DNA of 64,000 nt from Pseudonocardia sp. ICBG1293 (lineage in GTDB: Bacteria; Actinomycetota; Actinomycetes; Mycobacteriales; Pseudonocardiaceae): the NCBI RefSeq assembly GCF_020131355.1, contig NZ_JAHLEL010000014.1, positions 248,001 to 312,000 of the forward strand, written 5' to 3'. The notes below the pieces were generated by a model that searched no databases, was not told the DNA's origin, and saw nothing but the letters and a program-made list of their open reading frames with translations. This document shows positions 18,051 through 26,199 of the stretch, piece after piece. Position numbers and translations under genes: made by a program. Each line of letters starts with the position of its first letter. The first letter of the stretch is position 1.

Positions 18051-19454
18051 TCAGAAGTTGATCATGTGGCCGGCCAGGCCGTGGATCGCCTCCTGCAGGC
18101 CCTCCGACAGGGTCGGGTGCGCGTGCACGTTGCGCGCCATCTCGTGGACGGTCAGGTCCCACTTCTGGGCCAGGGTCAGCTCGGGCAGCAGCTCGGTCGC
18201 CTCGGCACCGATGATGTGCCCGCCCAGCAGCTCGCCGTAGGTGTCGTCGGCGATCAGCTTGACGAACCCGGCGGGCTCGGCCAGGCCGTGCGCCTTGCCG
18301 TTCGCGGTGAACGGGAAGGTCGCGGTGGTGACCTTCCACCCCTTCTCGTCGGCCAGCTGACGGGCCTCGGCCTCGGTGTAGCCGAACGAGGCGACCTGCG
18401 GGTTGCAGAAGGTCGCCCGCGGCATCATCTTGTAGTTCAGCTCCTGGGTCTCGGCGCCCGCCAGGGTCTCGGCGGCGACGATGCCCTGCGCCTCGGCGAC
18501 GTGGGCGAGCATGAGCTTCGCGGTGACGTCACCGATCGCGTAGACGTGCTCCACGCTGGTGCGCATGTAGTCGTCGATCGCGATGGCGCCGCGCTCGGTC
18601 AGGTCCACGCCGAGCTTGTCCAGGCCGTAGCCGTCGACCCGGGGGGCGAAGCCGATGGCCTGCACGACCTTGTCCGCGCGCAGGTCCTCGCTGCCCTTGG
18701 ACGAGGAGACCGAGACGGTGACGCCCTTGCCGTCGTCGGTGACGGACTCGACCTTGGTCGAGGTCCGCACCGTGACGCCGAGCTTCTTGTAGGCCTTGGC
18801 CAGCTCCTTGGACACGTCCGCGTCCTCGAGCGGGAGCAGCCGGTCCAGGTACTCGACGACGGTGACGTCGACGCCGTAGTTGGCCAGCACGAACGCGAAC
18901 TCGACACCGATCGCACCGGCGCCGGCGATGATCACGCTCTCCGGCAGCTCGCGGGTGAGGATCTGCTCCTCGTAGGTCACCACGCGGTCGGACAGCTCGG
19001 TGCCCGGCAGCAGCTTGACCGTGGAGCCCGCGGCGATGATCACGTCGCCGTAGGTGACGGTCTCGTTGCCGCCCTTCGACAGCTCGACCTCGATCTCGCC
19101 CGGCTTGGTGAACCGGCCGAACCCGTCGAACTCGGTGATCTTGTTCTTCTTCATCAGGAAGTGCACGCCCTTGACGCGCCCGTCCGCGACCCAGCGGCTG
19201 CGGTCGAAGGCGGCGCCGAAGTCGAGCGACACCTCACCGGACAGGCCGAAGGTCTTCTGCTCCTTGGTGACGATGTGCGCGATCTCGGCGTTGCGCAGCA
19301 GCGCCTTGGACGGGATGCAGCCCACGTTGAGGCAGACACCGCCCCAGTACTTCTCCTCGATCACCGCCACACTGCGGCCGAGCTGGGCGGCACGGATGGC
19401 CGCCACGTATCCACCGGGTCCGGCTCCGAGTACGACGACGTCGAAATGAGGCAT
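18051..19454 (-). CDS. lpdA: Dihydrolipoyl dehydrogenase (E3)
   Basis: The 467-residue flavoprotein has an N-terminal FAD fold ([13 protein letters not shown]), the redox disulfide Cys41/Cys46 in [13 protein letters not shown], an NAD fold near 175-190 ([13 protein letters not shown]), and the C-terminal [11 protein letters not shown]is-Glu pair that completes the active site. E3 reoxidises dihydrolipoamide for the pyruvate, 2-oxoglutarate and branched-chain complexes; in mycobacteria it also serves the peroxynitrite reductase. It is a single gene here; no E1/E2 lies nearby. A MarR gene ends 9 bp upstream. Confidence 0.96.
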   Translation of the reverse strand: MPHFDVVVLGAGPGGYVAAIRAAQLGRSVAVIEEKYWGGVCLNVGCIPSKALLRNAEIAHIVTKEQKTFGLSGEVSLDFGAAFDRSRWVADGRVKGVHFLMKKNKITEFDGFGRFTKPGEIEVELSKGGNETVTYGDVIIAAGSTVKLLPGTELSDRVVTYEEQILTRELPESVIIAGAGAIGVEFAFVLANYGVDVTVVEYLDRLLPLEDADVSKELAKAYKKLGVTVRTSTKVESVTDDGKGVTVSVSSSKGSEDLRADKVVQAIGFAPRVDGYGLDKLGVDLTERGAIAIDDYMRTSVEHVYAIGDVTAKLMLAHVAEAQGIVAAETLAGAETQELNYKMMPRATFCNPQVASFGYTEAEARQLADEKGWKVTTATFPFTANGKAHGLAEPAGFVKLIADDTYGELLGGHIIGAEATELLPELTLAQKWDLTVHEMARNVHAHPTLSEGLQEAIHGLAGHMINF

Positions 19455-19463
19455 GTGCCCAGC

Positions 19464-19982
19464 CTAGGACGCCTGAGCCGGGCTCGGGCCGTCCGGTCCC
19501 GAGTCCCGGGTCACCGGCCACTCCCCGCCGCCGGACAGGTGGGCGACCACCGCCTCGCACGCCTCGCGCAGCCCGGCCTGCTGAGCAGGGGTCAGGCCGT
19601 CGAACACCGCCTCGCGGACGCTCTCGACGTGGTCCGGGGCCGCGCCGGCCAGCACCTCGAAGCCGCGGTCGGTCAGGTGTGCCAGCTGGCCACGCCGGTC
19701 GGTGGGGCAGGACCGCCGCTCGATCCAGCCCGCCTCCTCCATCCGGGCCACCGCGTGCGACACACGGCTGCGCGAGGACAGGGCGGAGTCCGCGAGGACG
19801 CTCATCCGCAGGGTGCGCTCCGGCGCCTCGGAGAGGCGGACCAGGATCTCGTAGTACGCCTGGGGCATCCCCGCCCCGGTCTGCAGGCGTCGCTCGACCT
19901 TGTCCGAGACCAGCCGCTGTGCGGCCAGGAAGGCGCGCCAGGTGCGCTGCTCCTCGTCGTCGAGCCAGCGTGTGTGACCCAC
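19464..19982 (-). CDS. MarR-family transcriptional regulator
   Basis: The 172-residue protein has the MarR winged helix (LRMSVLADSALSSRSRVSHAVARME, then the wing RRSCPTDRRGQLAHLT). The GTG at 19982 was chosen because GGAGGG lies 4 nt upstream; an in-frame ATG at 20012 has no such site. It diverges from the yceI gene, and an inverted repeat (20031-20047) sits between them, so it probably represses itself and yceI. Confidence 0.9.
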   Translation of the reverse strand: MGHTRWLDDEEQRTWRAFLAAQRLVSDKVERRLQTGAGMPQAYYEILVRLSEAPERTLRMSVLADSALSSRSRVSHAVARMEEAGWIERRSCPTDRRGQLAHLTDRGFEVLAGAAPDHVESVREAVFDGLTPAQQAGLREACEAVVAHLSGGGEWPVTRDSGPDGPSPAQAS

Positions 19983-20030
19983 AGCACCCTCCGAAACATT
20001 TGGGCGTACCATCCGTTGGTCCTAGTATCG

Positions 20031-20047
20031 CTCTCAACAAGTGAGAG
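20031..20047. promoter_or_regulatory. Operator-like inverted repeat between marR and yceI
   Basis: CTCTCA-ACAAG-TGAGAG is a perfect 6-bp inverted repeat in the 91-bp divergent region. TCAAC half-sites recur at 20034 and 20050. It is the likely MarR target. Confidence 0.55.
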
Positions 20048-20073
20048 TTCAACTATCCCGAGGAGTCAACATC

Positions 20074-20631
20074 ATGACCGCCGCCACCACGATCCCCGGC
20101 TACGTCGTCGGCACCTGGGACATCGACCCGGTGCACTCCGACGTGGCGTTCGTCGTCCGTCACATGATGGTCAGCAAGGTCCGTGGCCGCTTCGAGAAGG
20201 TCTCCGGCGAGCTCGTGACCGCGGAGAAGCTCGAGGACTCCACCGTCACCGCCACGGTCGACGCCTCCTCGATCACCACCGGCAACGACCAGCGCGACGG
20301 CCACATCCGCTCCGCGGACTTCTTCGAGGTCGAGAAGTACCCGGAGTGGACCTTCCGGTCCACCGGGATCGCCGCGAAGGGTGAGGACTACGTCCTCACC
20401 GGCGACCTGACCCTCAAGGGCGTCACCCGCCCCGTGGAGCTCGACCTCGAGCTGAACGGCTTCGGTCCCGACGCGTGGGGCGGCACCCGCGCCGGGTTCA
20501 CCGCCAAGACCACCATCAAGCGCTCGGAGTTCGGTGTCGACATCGAGCTGCCGATGGACGGCGGCGGCGTCGTCGTCAGCGAGAAGGTCGGCGTCGAGCT
20601 GGAGATCCAGGCGGTCCTGCGCGCCTCCTGA
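20074..20631 (+). CDS. YceI-family lipid-binding-fold protein
   Basis: The 185-residue protein is a YceI beta-barrel: WDIDPVHSDVAFVVRHMM at the start, GNDQRDGHIRSADFFEVEKYP in the middle and DLTLKGVTRPV later are the family landmarks. YceI proteins bind polyprenyl-type lipids; there is no signal peptide here, so this one is cytoplasmic. The ATG at 20074 follows GAGGAG. It is probably controlled by the divergent MarR. Confidence 0.92.
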   Translation: MTAATTIPGYVVGTWDIDPVHSDVAFVVRHMMVSKVRGRFEKVSGELVTAEKLEDSTVTATVDASSITTGNDQRDGHIRSADFFEVEKYPEWTFRSTGIAAKGEDYVLTGDLTLKGVTRPVELDLELNGFGPDAWGGTRAGFTAKTTIKRSEFGVDIELPMDGGGVVVSEKVGVELEIQAVLRAS

Positions 20632-20646
20632 CCCCGCACCCGCGGC

Positions 20647-20684
20647 CACGGCCCCGGACCGGCGACGCCGGTACCGGGGCCGTG
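20647..20684 (+). terminator. Terminator hairpin after yceI
   Basis: CACGGCCCCGG pairs with CCGGGGCCGTG, and an inner ACCGGCG/CGCCGGT stem extends the hairpin. It begins 16 bp after the yceI stop. Confidence 0.75.
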
Positions 20685-20705
20685 CCGCGTCCGTAGGCTC
20701 GCCCC

Positions 20706-21437
20706 GTGCGCAGCTACGCCGAGACGGCCCCCGCCGGACCGCTGCGCGCGGTCGTCGAGGTGACCTGGCGGGCGCACGCCGGTACTGCGCCGCACATCCA
20801 GCGGGTGCTCCCCGACGGCTGCATGGACCTTCTCCTGTCCGGCGGCCGGGCGGTCGTCGCGGGTCCCGACACCACGGCGCACCTCGCCGGCTCGCCCGCG
20901 GGCGGCGTGACCACCGGCCTGCGCTTCCGCCCCGGCGCCCTCCCGGCCCTGCTGGGCGTCCCGGCCGACGCGCTGCGCGACCGCCGGGTCCCGCTCGCCG
21001 ACGTGCTCGACCCCGGCCGGCGACGGCTGCTCCGGCCCACCCCCGCCGACGACGGCGACGGCGACGCCGCGCGGCTCGCCCGGCTGGCCCTCGCCCTGCA
21101 GGCGGCGGCGGACGACCGGACGCCCGCCCCGCTCCCCCGTCCCGCGCTGCGCGCCCTGGCCGGGGGCATGCCCGCCGCGGAGCTGGCCGACCGGCTCGGC
21201 GTCACCGGACGCACCCTGCACCGCCGCTGCGTCGCCACCCTCGGGTACGGACCGGCCGTCGCACGGCGGGTGCTGCGCTTCCGGGCCGCGGCCGCGCTGC
21301 TGTACGACGGCGTCCCCCCGGCCGCGGTCGCCGCCCGCACCGGCTACGCCGACCAGCCCCACCTGTCCCGCGAGGTCCGGGCCCTGGCCGGGGTGTCCCC
21401 CGGTGCCCTCCCGGTCGCCGCCCGACCGGGCTCCTAG
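20706..21437 (+). CDS. AraC-family regulator with DUF6597-type N-terminus
   Basis: The 243-residue protein has an N-terminal ligand-domain segment typical of the short AraC group (VLPDGCMDLLLSGGRAVVAGP) and a C-terminal double helix-turn-helix (ELADRLGVTGRTLHRRC, then AARTGYADQPHLSREVRALAG). The ligand is unknown. The GTG start is at 20706. It converges on the LysR gene with a 4-bp overlap of the stop regions. Confidence 0.85.
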   Translation: MRSYAETAPAGPLRAVVEVTWRAHAGTAPHIQRVLPDGCMDLLLSGGRAVVAGPDTTAHLAGSPAGGVTTGLRFRPGALPALLGVPADALRDRRVPLADVLDPGRRRLLRPTPADDGDGDAARLARLALALQAAADDRTPAPLPRPALRALAGGMPAAELADRLGVTGRTLHRRCVATLGYGPAVARRVLRFRAAAALLYDGVPPAAVAARTGYADQPHLSREVRALAGVSPGALPVAARPGS

Positions 21438-22393
21438 GCCCGGTCCCCCGTGCCGGGAGGCGCGACCGGTGCCGCCCACAGCGCGTGCGCCGGCAGGGGC
21501 GGCCGTACCGACGCGCCGGTCAGCAGCCCGGCGAACGCGGACGCGGCCGGGACGGGGCGGCGTCCGCGCGGGAGCACCAGCGCGATCCGCCGCCGGACGA
21601 CCGGATCGGCGAGCGGGACCGCGGCCAGTCCGGCGAAACCGGTGAGCGGCACGACCAGCCCGGGCACGGCCGTCACGCCGAGTCCGGCCGCGACGAGCCC
21701 CGCGACCGCGGCGATGTTGCGGGCCGCGACGCCGCGCCCGGGTCGGCTGCCCGATTCGGCCAGCGCCCGGTCCACGTGCTGGCGGATGCTCGTGGACGCG
21801 TCGAAGTCGACGAACTCCTCGCCGTCGAGGTCGGTCCAGCGCAGCTCCGGGCGCCCGGCGAGCGGGTGACCGGGAGGCAGCAGGGCGCAGAACCGGTCGG
21901 CGGCCACCGGGGTGACCAGGAGGTCCTCGCGGGCCCGGCCGTGCACCACCGTGACGGCGAGGTCGGCCCGGCCGGAACGCACCCGCTCGGTGACCTCGTC
22001 GGCGAGGGCGTCGGAGATCTCCGGGCGGACCCCCGGGCGGCGGCGCAGGAACGCCGACACCACCCCCGGGAGCAGGATCGCCGCAAGCGACGGCAGCGTC
22101 GCGATCCGCACGGTGCCCGCCTGCCCGTCCAGGACGTGCTCGACGTGGCGCAGCTCCGCCGCGACCCCGTCGAGGGCCCGGCGTGCGGCCGCGACGACCG
22201 CCGCGCCGGCCGGGGTCGGTTCCAGGCGGCGGGTGGTCCGCTCGAACAGCCGCGCCCCGAGAAGCCGTTCGACCTCGGCGACCGCGCGGCTCAGCGAGGG
22301 CTGCGCAGTCCGCAGCACGGCCGCGGCCGCGGTGAATCCCCCCGCGTCGTGCACCGCGACCACCGTCCTGAGCTGCTGCAACGTCAGATCCAT
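21434..22393 (-). CDS. LysR-family regulator of the CitMHS/AtuA operon
   Basis: The 319-residue protein has a LysR helix-turn-helix (residues 3-62; GGFTAAAAVLRTAQPSLSRAV) and a standard effector domain. It diverges from the transporter gene at 22504 across 110 bp that contain the palindrome ATCCGGAT (22413-22420), a plausible part of a LysR box. The arrangement makes it the likely activator of the citMHS-AtuA operon. Confidence 0.9.
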   Translation of the reverse strand: MDLTLQQLRTVVAVHDAGGFTAAAAVLRTAQPSLSRAVAEVERLLGARLFERTTRRLEPTPAGAAVVAAARRALDGVAAELRHVEHVLDGQAGTVRIATLPSLAAILLPGVVSAFLRRRPGVRPEISDALADEVTERVRSGRADLAVTVVHGRAREDLLVTPVAADRFCALLPPGHPLAGRPELRWTDLDGEEFVDFDASTSIRQHVDRALAESGSRPGRGVAARNIAAVAGLVAAGLGVTAVPGLVVPLTGFAGLAAVPLADPVVRRRIALVLPRGRRPVPAASAFAGLLTGASVRPPLPAHALWAAPVAPPGTGDRA

Positions 22394-22503
22394 GTACCCA
22401 CCGCATCAGTCCATCCGGATTCGGTCTTTGACGATCATAGGTCCGCGCGCGCACCGTTCCCCCGGGCCGACGCCGGCCCGTCCCGCCGACGAGGAGGTCG
22501 ACG

Positions 22504-23805
22504 ATGCTCGCCGCGATCGGATTCCTGACCATCGCCGTGTTCCTGGCGGCCGTGCTGTCCGGGCGGGTGTCGGTGCTCCTGGCCCTGACCGTCGTGCCGG
22601 CGGCCGCCGCCGTCGTCGCCGGGCTGGGCGGCGGGCTGGGCGAGTACGTCGCGACCGGCCTGGAGACCGTCGCGCCGGTCGCGATCATGATCACCTTCGC
22701 GATCCTGTACTTCAGCCTGATGCTCGACACCGGGCTGTTCGACCCGGCGATCCGCCGGGTGGTCCGGTGGGCGGGCGGGGACCCGCTGAAGATCTGCGTC
22801 GGCACGGCCGCGCTGACGGTGCTCGTCGCCCTCGACGGCGACGGCGCCTCCACCTTCCTGATCATGGTGAGCGCCATGCTGCCGCTCTACGACCGGCTCG
22901 GGATGCGGCGGATCGTGCTGGCGGCGCTGGTGTGCCTCGGGGCGGGGGTGATGAACATGATCCCCTGGGGCGGCCCGACGGCACGGGCGATGGCCGCGCT
23001 CGACCTCACCGCCGCCGAGGTGTTCGTGCCGCTGCTGCCCGCCATGGCCGCCGGCATCGCCTGGGTGCTGTTCGCGGCCTGGGTCATCGGCCGCCGCGAG
23101 CGGGCCCGGCTCGGCGTCGTCGAGCTGCCCGAGCCCGCCGACGCGCCCGGGGCCGCCGGAGCGCCCGCCGTGCGGTCGCGGGCCGACCGGGTCCGGTTCG
23201 TGGTCAACGTCGTGCTGACCCTGGCCCTGGTGGTGGTGCTGCTCCTGCAGCTGGCCGACCTGCCGGTGGTGTTCCTCTGCGCGTTCGTCGTCGCGCTGCT
23301 GGTCAACCGGCCCACCTGGGACGGCCAGCGCGCGTTGTTCGAGAAGCACGGCCACAACGTCGTGCTGGTGACCGCGATGATCTTCGCGGCGGGCGTGTTC
23401 ACCGGAGTCCTCGGCGGCACCGGGATGATCACGGCGATGGCGCAGTCGCTGGTCGGGCTGGTCCCCGACGGCGCGGGTGGAGCGCTGCCGGTGGCGGTGG
23501 CGCTGACCTCGATGCCGCTCAGCCTGGTGTTCACCCCGGACGCCTACTACTTCGGTGTCCTGCCGGTGCTGGCCGAGACCTCGGCGGCGCTGGGCGGCGA
23601 CCCCGCGGAGGTCGCCCGGGCCGCGATCCTGGGCCAGATGACCACCGGGTTCCCGCTCAGCCCGCTCACCGCGTCCACCTTCATCCTGCTGGGGCTCACC
23701 GCCGTCGAGCTGGGCCGCCACCAGCGGTTCGTGTTCGGGTGGGCGTTCGGCACCACCGCCGTCATGACCGTGGTCGCGCTGCTCACCGGCGCCCTGAGCC
23801 TCTGA
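22504..23805 (+). CDS. CitMHS-family (citrate-metal:H+ symporter-like) transporter
   Basis: The 433-residue protein has about twelve membrane segments and the CitMHS family pattern: ATFAILYFSLMLDTGLFDP-like N-half (here MITFAILYFSLMLDTGLF), LDGDGASTFLIMVSAMLPLY, and PWGGPTARA. The family imports metal-complexed citrate or related di/tricarboxylates. Its partners here are two AtuA-type genes instead of citrate-cycle genes, so the substrate may be another carboxylate. The ATG at 22504 is followed by an immediate hydrophobic helix. Confidence 0.9.
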   Translation: MLAAIGFLTIAVFLAAVLSGRVSVLLALTVVPAAAAVVAGLGGGLGEYVATGLETVAPVAIMITFAILYFSLMLDTGLFDPAIRRVVRWAGGDPLKICVGTAALTVLVALDGDGASTFLIMVSAMLPLYDRLGMRRIVLAALVCLGAGVMNMIPWGGPTARAMAALDLTAAEVFVPLLPAMAAGIAWVLFAAWVIGRRERARLGVVELPEPADAPGAAGAPAVRSRADRVRFVVNVVLTLALVVVLLLQLADLPVVFLCAFVVALLVNRPTWDGQRALFEKHGHNVVLVTAMIFAAGVFTGVLGGTGMITAMAQSLVGLVPDGAGGALPVAVALTSMPLSLVFTPDAYYFGVLPVLAETSAALGGDPAEVARAAILGQMTTGFPLSPLTASTFILLGLTAVELGRHQRFVFGWAFGTTAVMTVVALLTGALSL

Positions 23806-23814
23806 GGAGACCCG

Positions 23815-25116
23815 ATGACCCGGAGCACCACCCGGATCGGCAGCGGTGCCGGCTTCGCCGGCGACCGGATCGAGCCCGCCGTCGACCTGGTCCGCCGCGG
23901 CGGGCTGGACGATCTCGTCCTGGAGTGCCTCGCCGAGCGCACGATCGCGCTCGGCCACCTGCGGCGGCTCGCCGACCCGGCCACCGGGTACGACCCGCGG
24001 CTCGGGCAGCGGCTGGCGGCGCTGTTGCCGGGCCTGCTGGCGGGCGGGGTCCGGCTGCTCACCAACATGGGCGCGGCGAACCCTCCCGCGGCCGGCCGCG
24101 TCGTCCGCGAGCACCTCGACGGTCTCGGGTCGATGGCTACGGTGGCCGTCGTGACCGGCGACGACGTGCTCGACGTGGTCGACCCGGGAGCACCGGCGGC
24201 CGAGGACGGTGTCCCGCTGGGCGAGCACGGGGAGCTGGTGTCGGCCAACGCCTATCTCGGCGCCGACGCGATCGCGCCCGCGCTGGACACCGGGGCCGCG
24301 GTGGTCGTCACCGGGCGGGTGGCGGACCCGTCGCTGTTCCTGGCGCCGCTGGCGCACCGGCTCGGCTGGGACCTCGACCGTCCGGACCGGGCCGCTGCCG
24401 GCACGCTGGTGGGCCACCTGCTGGAGTGTGCCGGGCAGCTGACCGGCGGGTACGCCGCCGACCCCGGGCACCTCGACGTCCCCCGGCTCGCCGAGCTCGG
24501 GTTCCCGTTCGCCGACGTCGCCGCGGACGGCAGTGCCCGCTACGGCAAGCTCGACGGCACCGGCGGCCGCCTCGACCGGCACACGGTGCGCGAGCAGCTG
24601 CTCTACGAGGTCACCGACCCCACCGGGTACCGCACCCCCGACGTCGTCCTGGACCTGCGCGGCGTCTCCGTGGACCACGACGGCCCGGACCGGGTCCGCG
24701 TCGCCGGCGCCACCGGCCGCGCCCGCCCGGACGAGCTGAAGGTCAGCGTCGGCTACCGGGCCGGGCACCGCGTCGAGGCCGGGATCTCCTACGTCGGCCC
24801 GAACGCCGCCGCCCGGGCCCGGCTGGCCGCCGACGTGGTCGCCGCGCGGGTCCGCGGGCTCGCCGTCGCACCCCGGATCGAGGTCCGCGGCGGCGACACC
24901 GACGCCCGGCTGCGGGTCGCGGCGCTGCACCACGACCCGGGCCTGCTCGACGTCGTCGCCCACGAGGTCGAGGCGCTCTACACCAACGGCCCGGCCGGCG
25001 GGGGCGGCGTGCGCACCCGGCTCGACGAGGTCGTCGGCGTGCTGTCCACCCTCGTCCCCCGCGACGCCGTCGTCCCGCGGGTCACCGTCCTGGAGGCCGG
25101 CCGTGCTGCTGCATGA
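23815..25116 (+). CDS. AtuA-family protein (DUF1446), N-terminal domain only
   Basis: The 433-residue protein matches the DUF1446 domain of AtuA (acyclic terpene utilisation): IGSGAGFAGDRIEPAVDLV at the start, LLTNMGAANPPAAGR, SANAYLGADAIAPALDTGAAVVVTGRVADPSL. The family's exact reaction is unclear. The ATG has GAGGAG 6 nt upstream, 9 bp after the transporter. In many proteins this domain is fused to a small C-terminal domain, which here is a separate overlapping gene. Confidence 0.85.
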   Translation: MTRSTTRIGSGAGFAGDRIEPAVDLVRRGGLDDLVLECLAERTIALGHLRRLADPATGYDPRLGQRLAALLPGLLAGGVRLLTNMGAANPPAAGRVVREHLDGLGSMATVAVVTGDDVLDVVDPGAPAAEDGVPLGEHGELVSANAYLGADAIAPALDTGAAVVVTGRVADPSLFLAPLAHRLGWDLDRPDRAAAGTLVGHLLECAGQLTGGYAADPGHLDVPRLAELGFPFADVAADGSARYGKLDGTGGRLDRHTVREQLLYEVTDPTGYRTPDVVLDLRGVSVDHDGPDRVRVAGATGRARPDELKVSVGYRAGHRVEAGISYVGPNAAARARLAADVVAARVRGLAVAPRIEVRGGDTDARLRVAALHHDPGLLDVVAHEVEALYTNGPAGGGGVRTRLDEVVGVLSTLVPRDAVVPRVTVLEAGRAAA

Positions 25117-25423
25117 GATCGCGCACTGCCGCGCGGGCGACAAGGGGACGGTGGCGACGCTGACCGTGGTCCCGCACGACGACGCCACCTATCCGCTGCT
25201 CGTCGCCGTGCTCACCCCGCAGCTGGTGCGGGCGGGCCTGTCCCGTTGGGTCGGCGGCACGGTCACCCGCTACGAGCTGCCCCGGGTGAGCTGCCTGCAG
25301 TTCGTCTGCACCGGGATCCGCGGCGGCGGGGTCACGGTGTCCACCGAGCTCGACACGCACGGCAAGTCGTTGTCGTCGCGGCTGCTGGCACTGGCGCTCC
25401 CGCCGCCGCCCGGCCCGCGGTGA
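25103..25423 (+). CDS. AtuA C-terminal-domain protein (separate gene)
   Basis: The 106-residue protein matches the ferredoxin-fold C-terminal domain of AtuA-type proteins: LHEIAHCRAGDKG (typical HxRSGDKG element) and a conserved YELPRVSCLQFVC segment. The GTG start overlaps the end of the DUF1446 gene by 14 bp, so the two are coupled and very likely form one complex. It is the last gene of the operon. Confidence 0.82.
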   Translation: MLLHEIAHCRAGDKGTVATLTVVPHDDATYPLLVAVLTPQLVRAGLSRWVGGTVTRYELPRVSCLQFVCTGIRGGGVTVSTELDTHGKSLSSRLLALALPPPPGPR

Positions 25424-25442
25424 GCGGGGTCCGCGCCGCGGG

Positions 25443-25841
25443 TCAGACCCAGGCGAACAGGTCCAGCGACGAGCCGTCGGGGTCGGCGACGGTGGCGTAG
25501 CGCTGCCCCCACAGCGCGTCGAACGGGTCCAGCACCGAGGCGTGACCGGCCGCGGTGATCCGGCGCCAGGCGTCGTCGACGGCCACGGCGGACGGCAGCC
25601 GGAACGCCAGCCCGACCCGTCCGTGGCCGTCCGGGGCGACGCCCGGGTGGAAGCCCTCCACCATCGACTGCAGGTCCAGGGCCAGGCGTACACCGCCGCG
25701 CAGCGTGGTCTCCACGTGCGCCTCGGTCTCGGAGCCCTCGGGGAACTCCAGCCCCAGCAGGCGATAGAAGGCCAGCGAGCGGGTCATGTCGGTGACCACG
25801 ATGCCGATCATGTCGAGCTCGGCGCCGATCGAGGTGTCCAT
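25443..25841 (-). CDS. VOC (glyoxalase/dioxygenase) family protein
   Basis: The 132-residue protein is a two-module VOC fold: IGIVVTDMTRSLAFYRLLGLEF at the start and YATVADPDGSSLDLF at the end. The substrate cannot be inferred. The ATG at 25841 was preferred to a GTG two codons upstream. Confidence 0.87.
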   Translation of the reverse strand: MDTSIGAELDMIGIVVTDMTRSLAFYRLLGLEFPEGSETEAHVETTLRGGVRLALDLQSMVEGFHPGVAPDGHGRVGLAFRLPSAVAVDDAWRRITAAGHASVLDPFDALWGQRYATVADPDGSSLDLFAWV

Positions 25842-25895
25842 GCCCACGACGCTAGGCCGCGGGCGGCCCGGCGTCGTGAACGGATCGGACAGCGC

Positions 25896-26042
25896 TCAGC
25901 GCTTCCCACGGAAGCGGCGCAGCATGTCCTGCGCCCGCTGCCGGTTGCGCGGATCGCTCGCCATCCGCTTGGCCTGGTCGCTGTAGCGACGCCCCTGCGG
26001 GCTCTTCAGGAATGCGCTGATGCGCCCGATGATGCCGGCCAT
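25896..26042 (-). CDS. Small conserved-looking basic protein (48 aa)
   Basis: The 48-residue reading frame starts with ATG at 26042, 5 nt after GGAGG. It reads MAGIIGRISAFLKSPQ..., continues with SDQAKRMASDPRNRQRAQDMLRR and ends FRGKR. It is basic (Arg/Lys-rich) and helix-prone. The strong ribosome site and codon use support a real gene. It lies downstream of arc, past a terminator. The function is unknown. Confidence 0.7.
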   Translation of the reverse strand: MAGIIGRISAFLKSPQGRRYSDQAKRMASDPRNRQRAQDMLRRFRGKR

Positions 26043-26148
26043 GACGACCTCCGTGGTGGCGGGCCGCGACACGGACGTGTACGGCTCCGTGCACAGGATG
26101 CCCGTTTCGTCCGGACATCATTCCATCGGGTCACGGTCGCCGGACACA

Positions 26149-26185
26149 CGACGGGCCCCGCCGCGGGGTGCGGCGGGGCCCGTCG
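26149..26185 (-). terminator. Terminator hairpin after arc
   Basis: A perfect 16-bp stem (CGACGGGCCCCGCCGC and its complement) with a 5-nt loop lies 14 bp past the arc stop. It is among the strongest hairpins in the window. Confidence 0.85.
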
Positions 26186-26199
26186 GGCGTCGATCGTGT

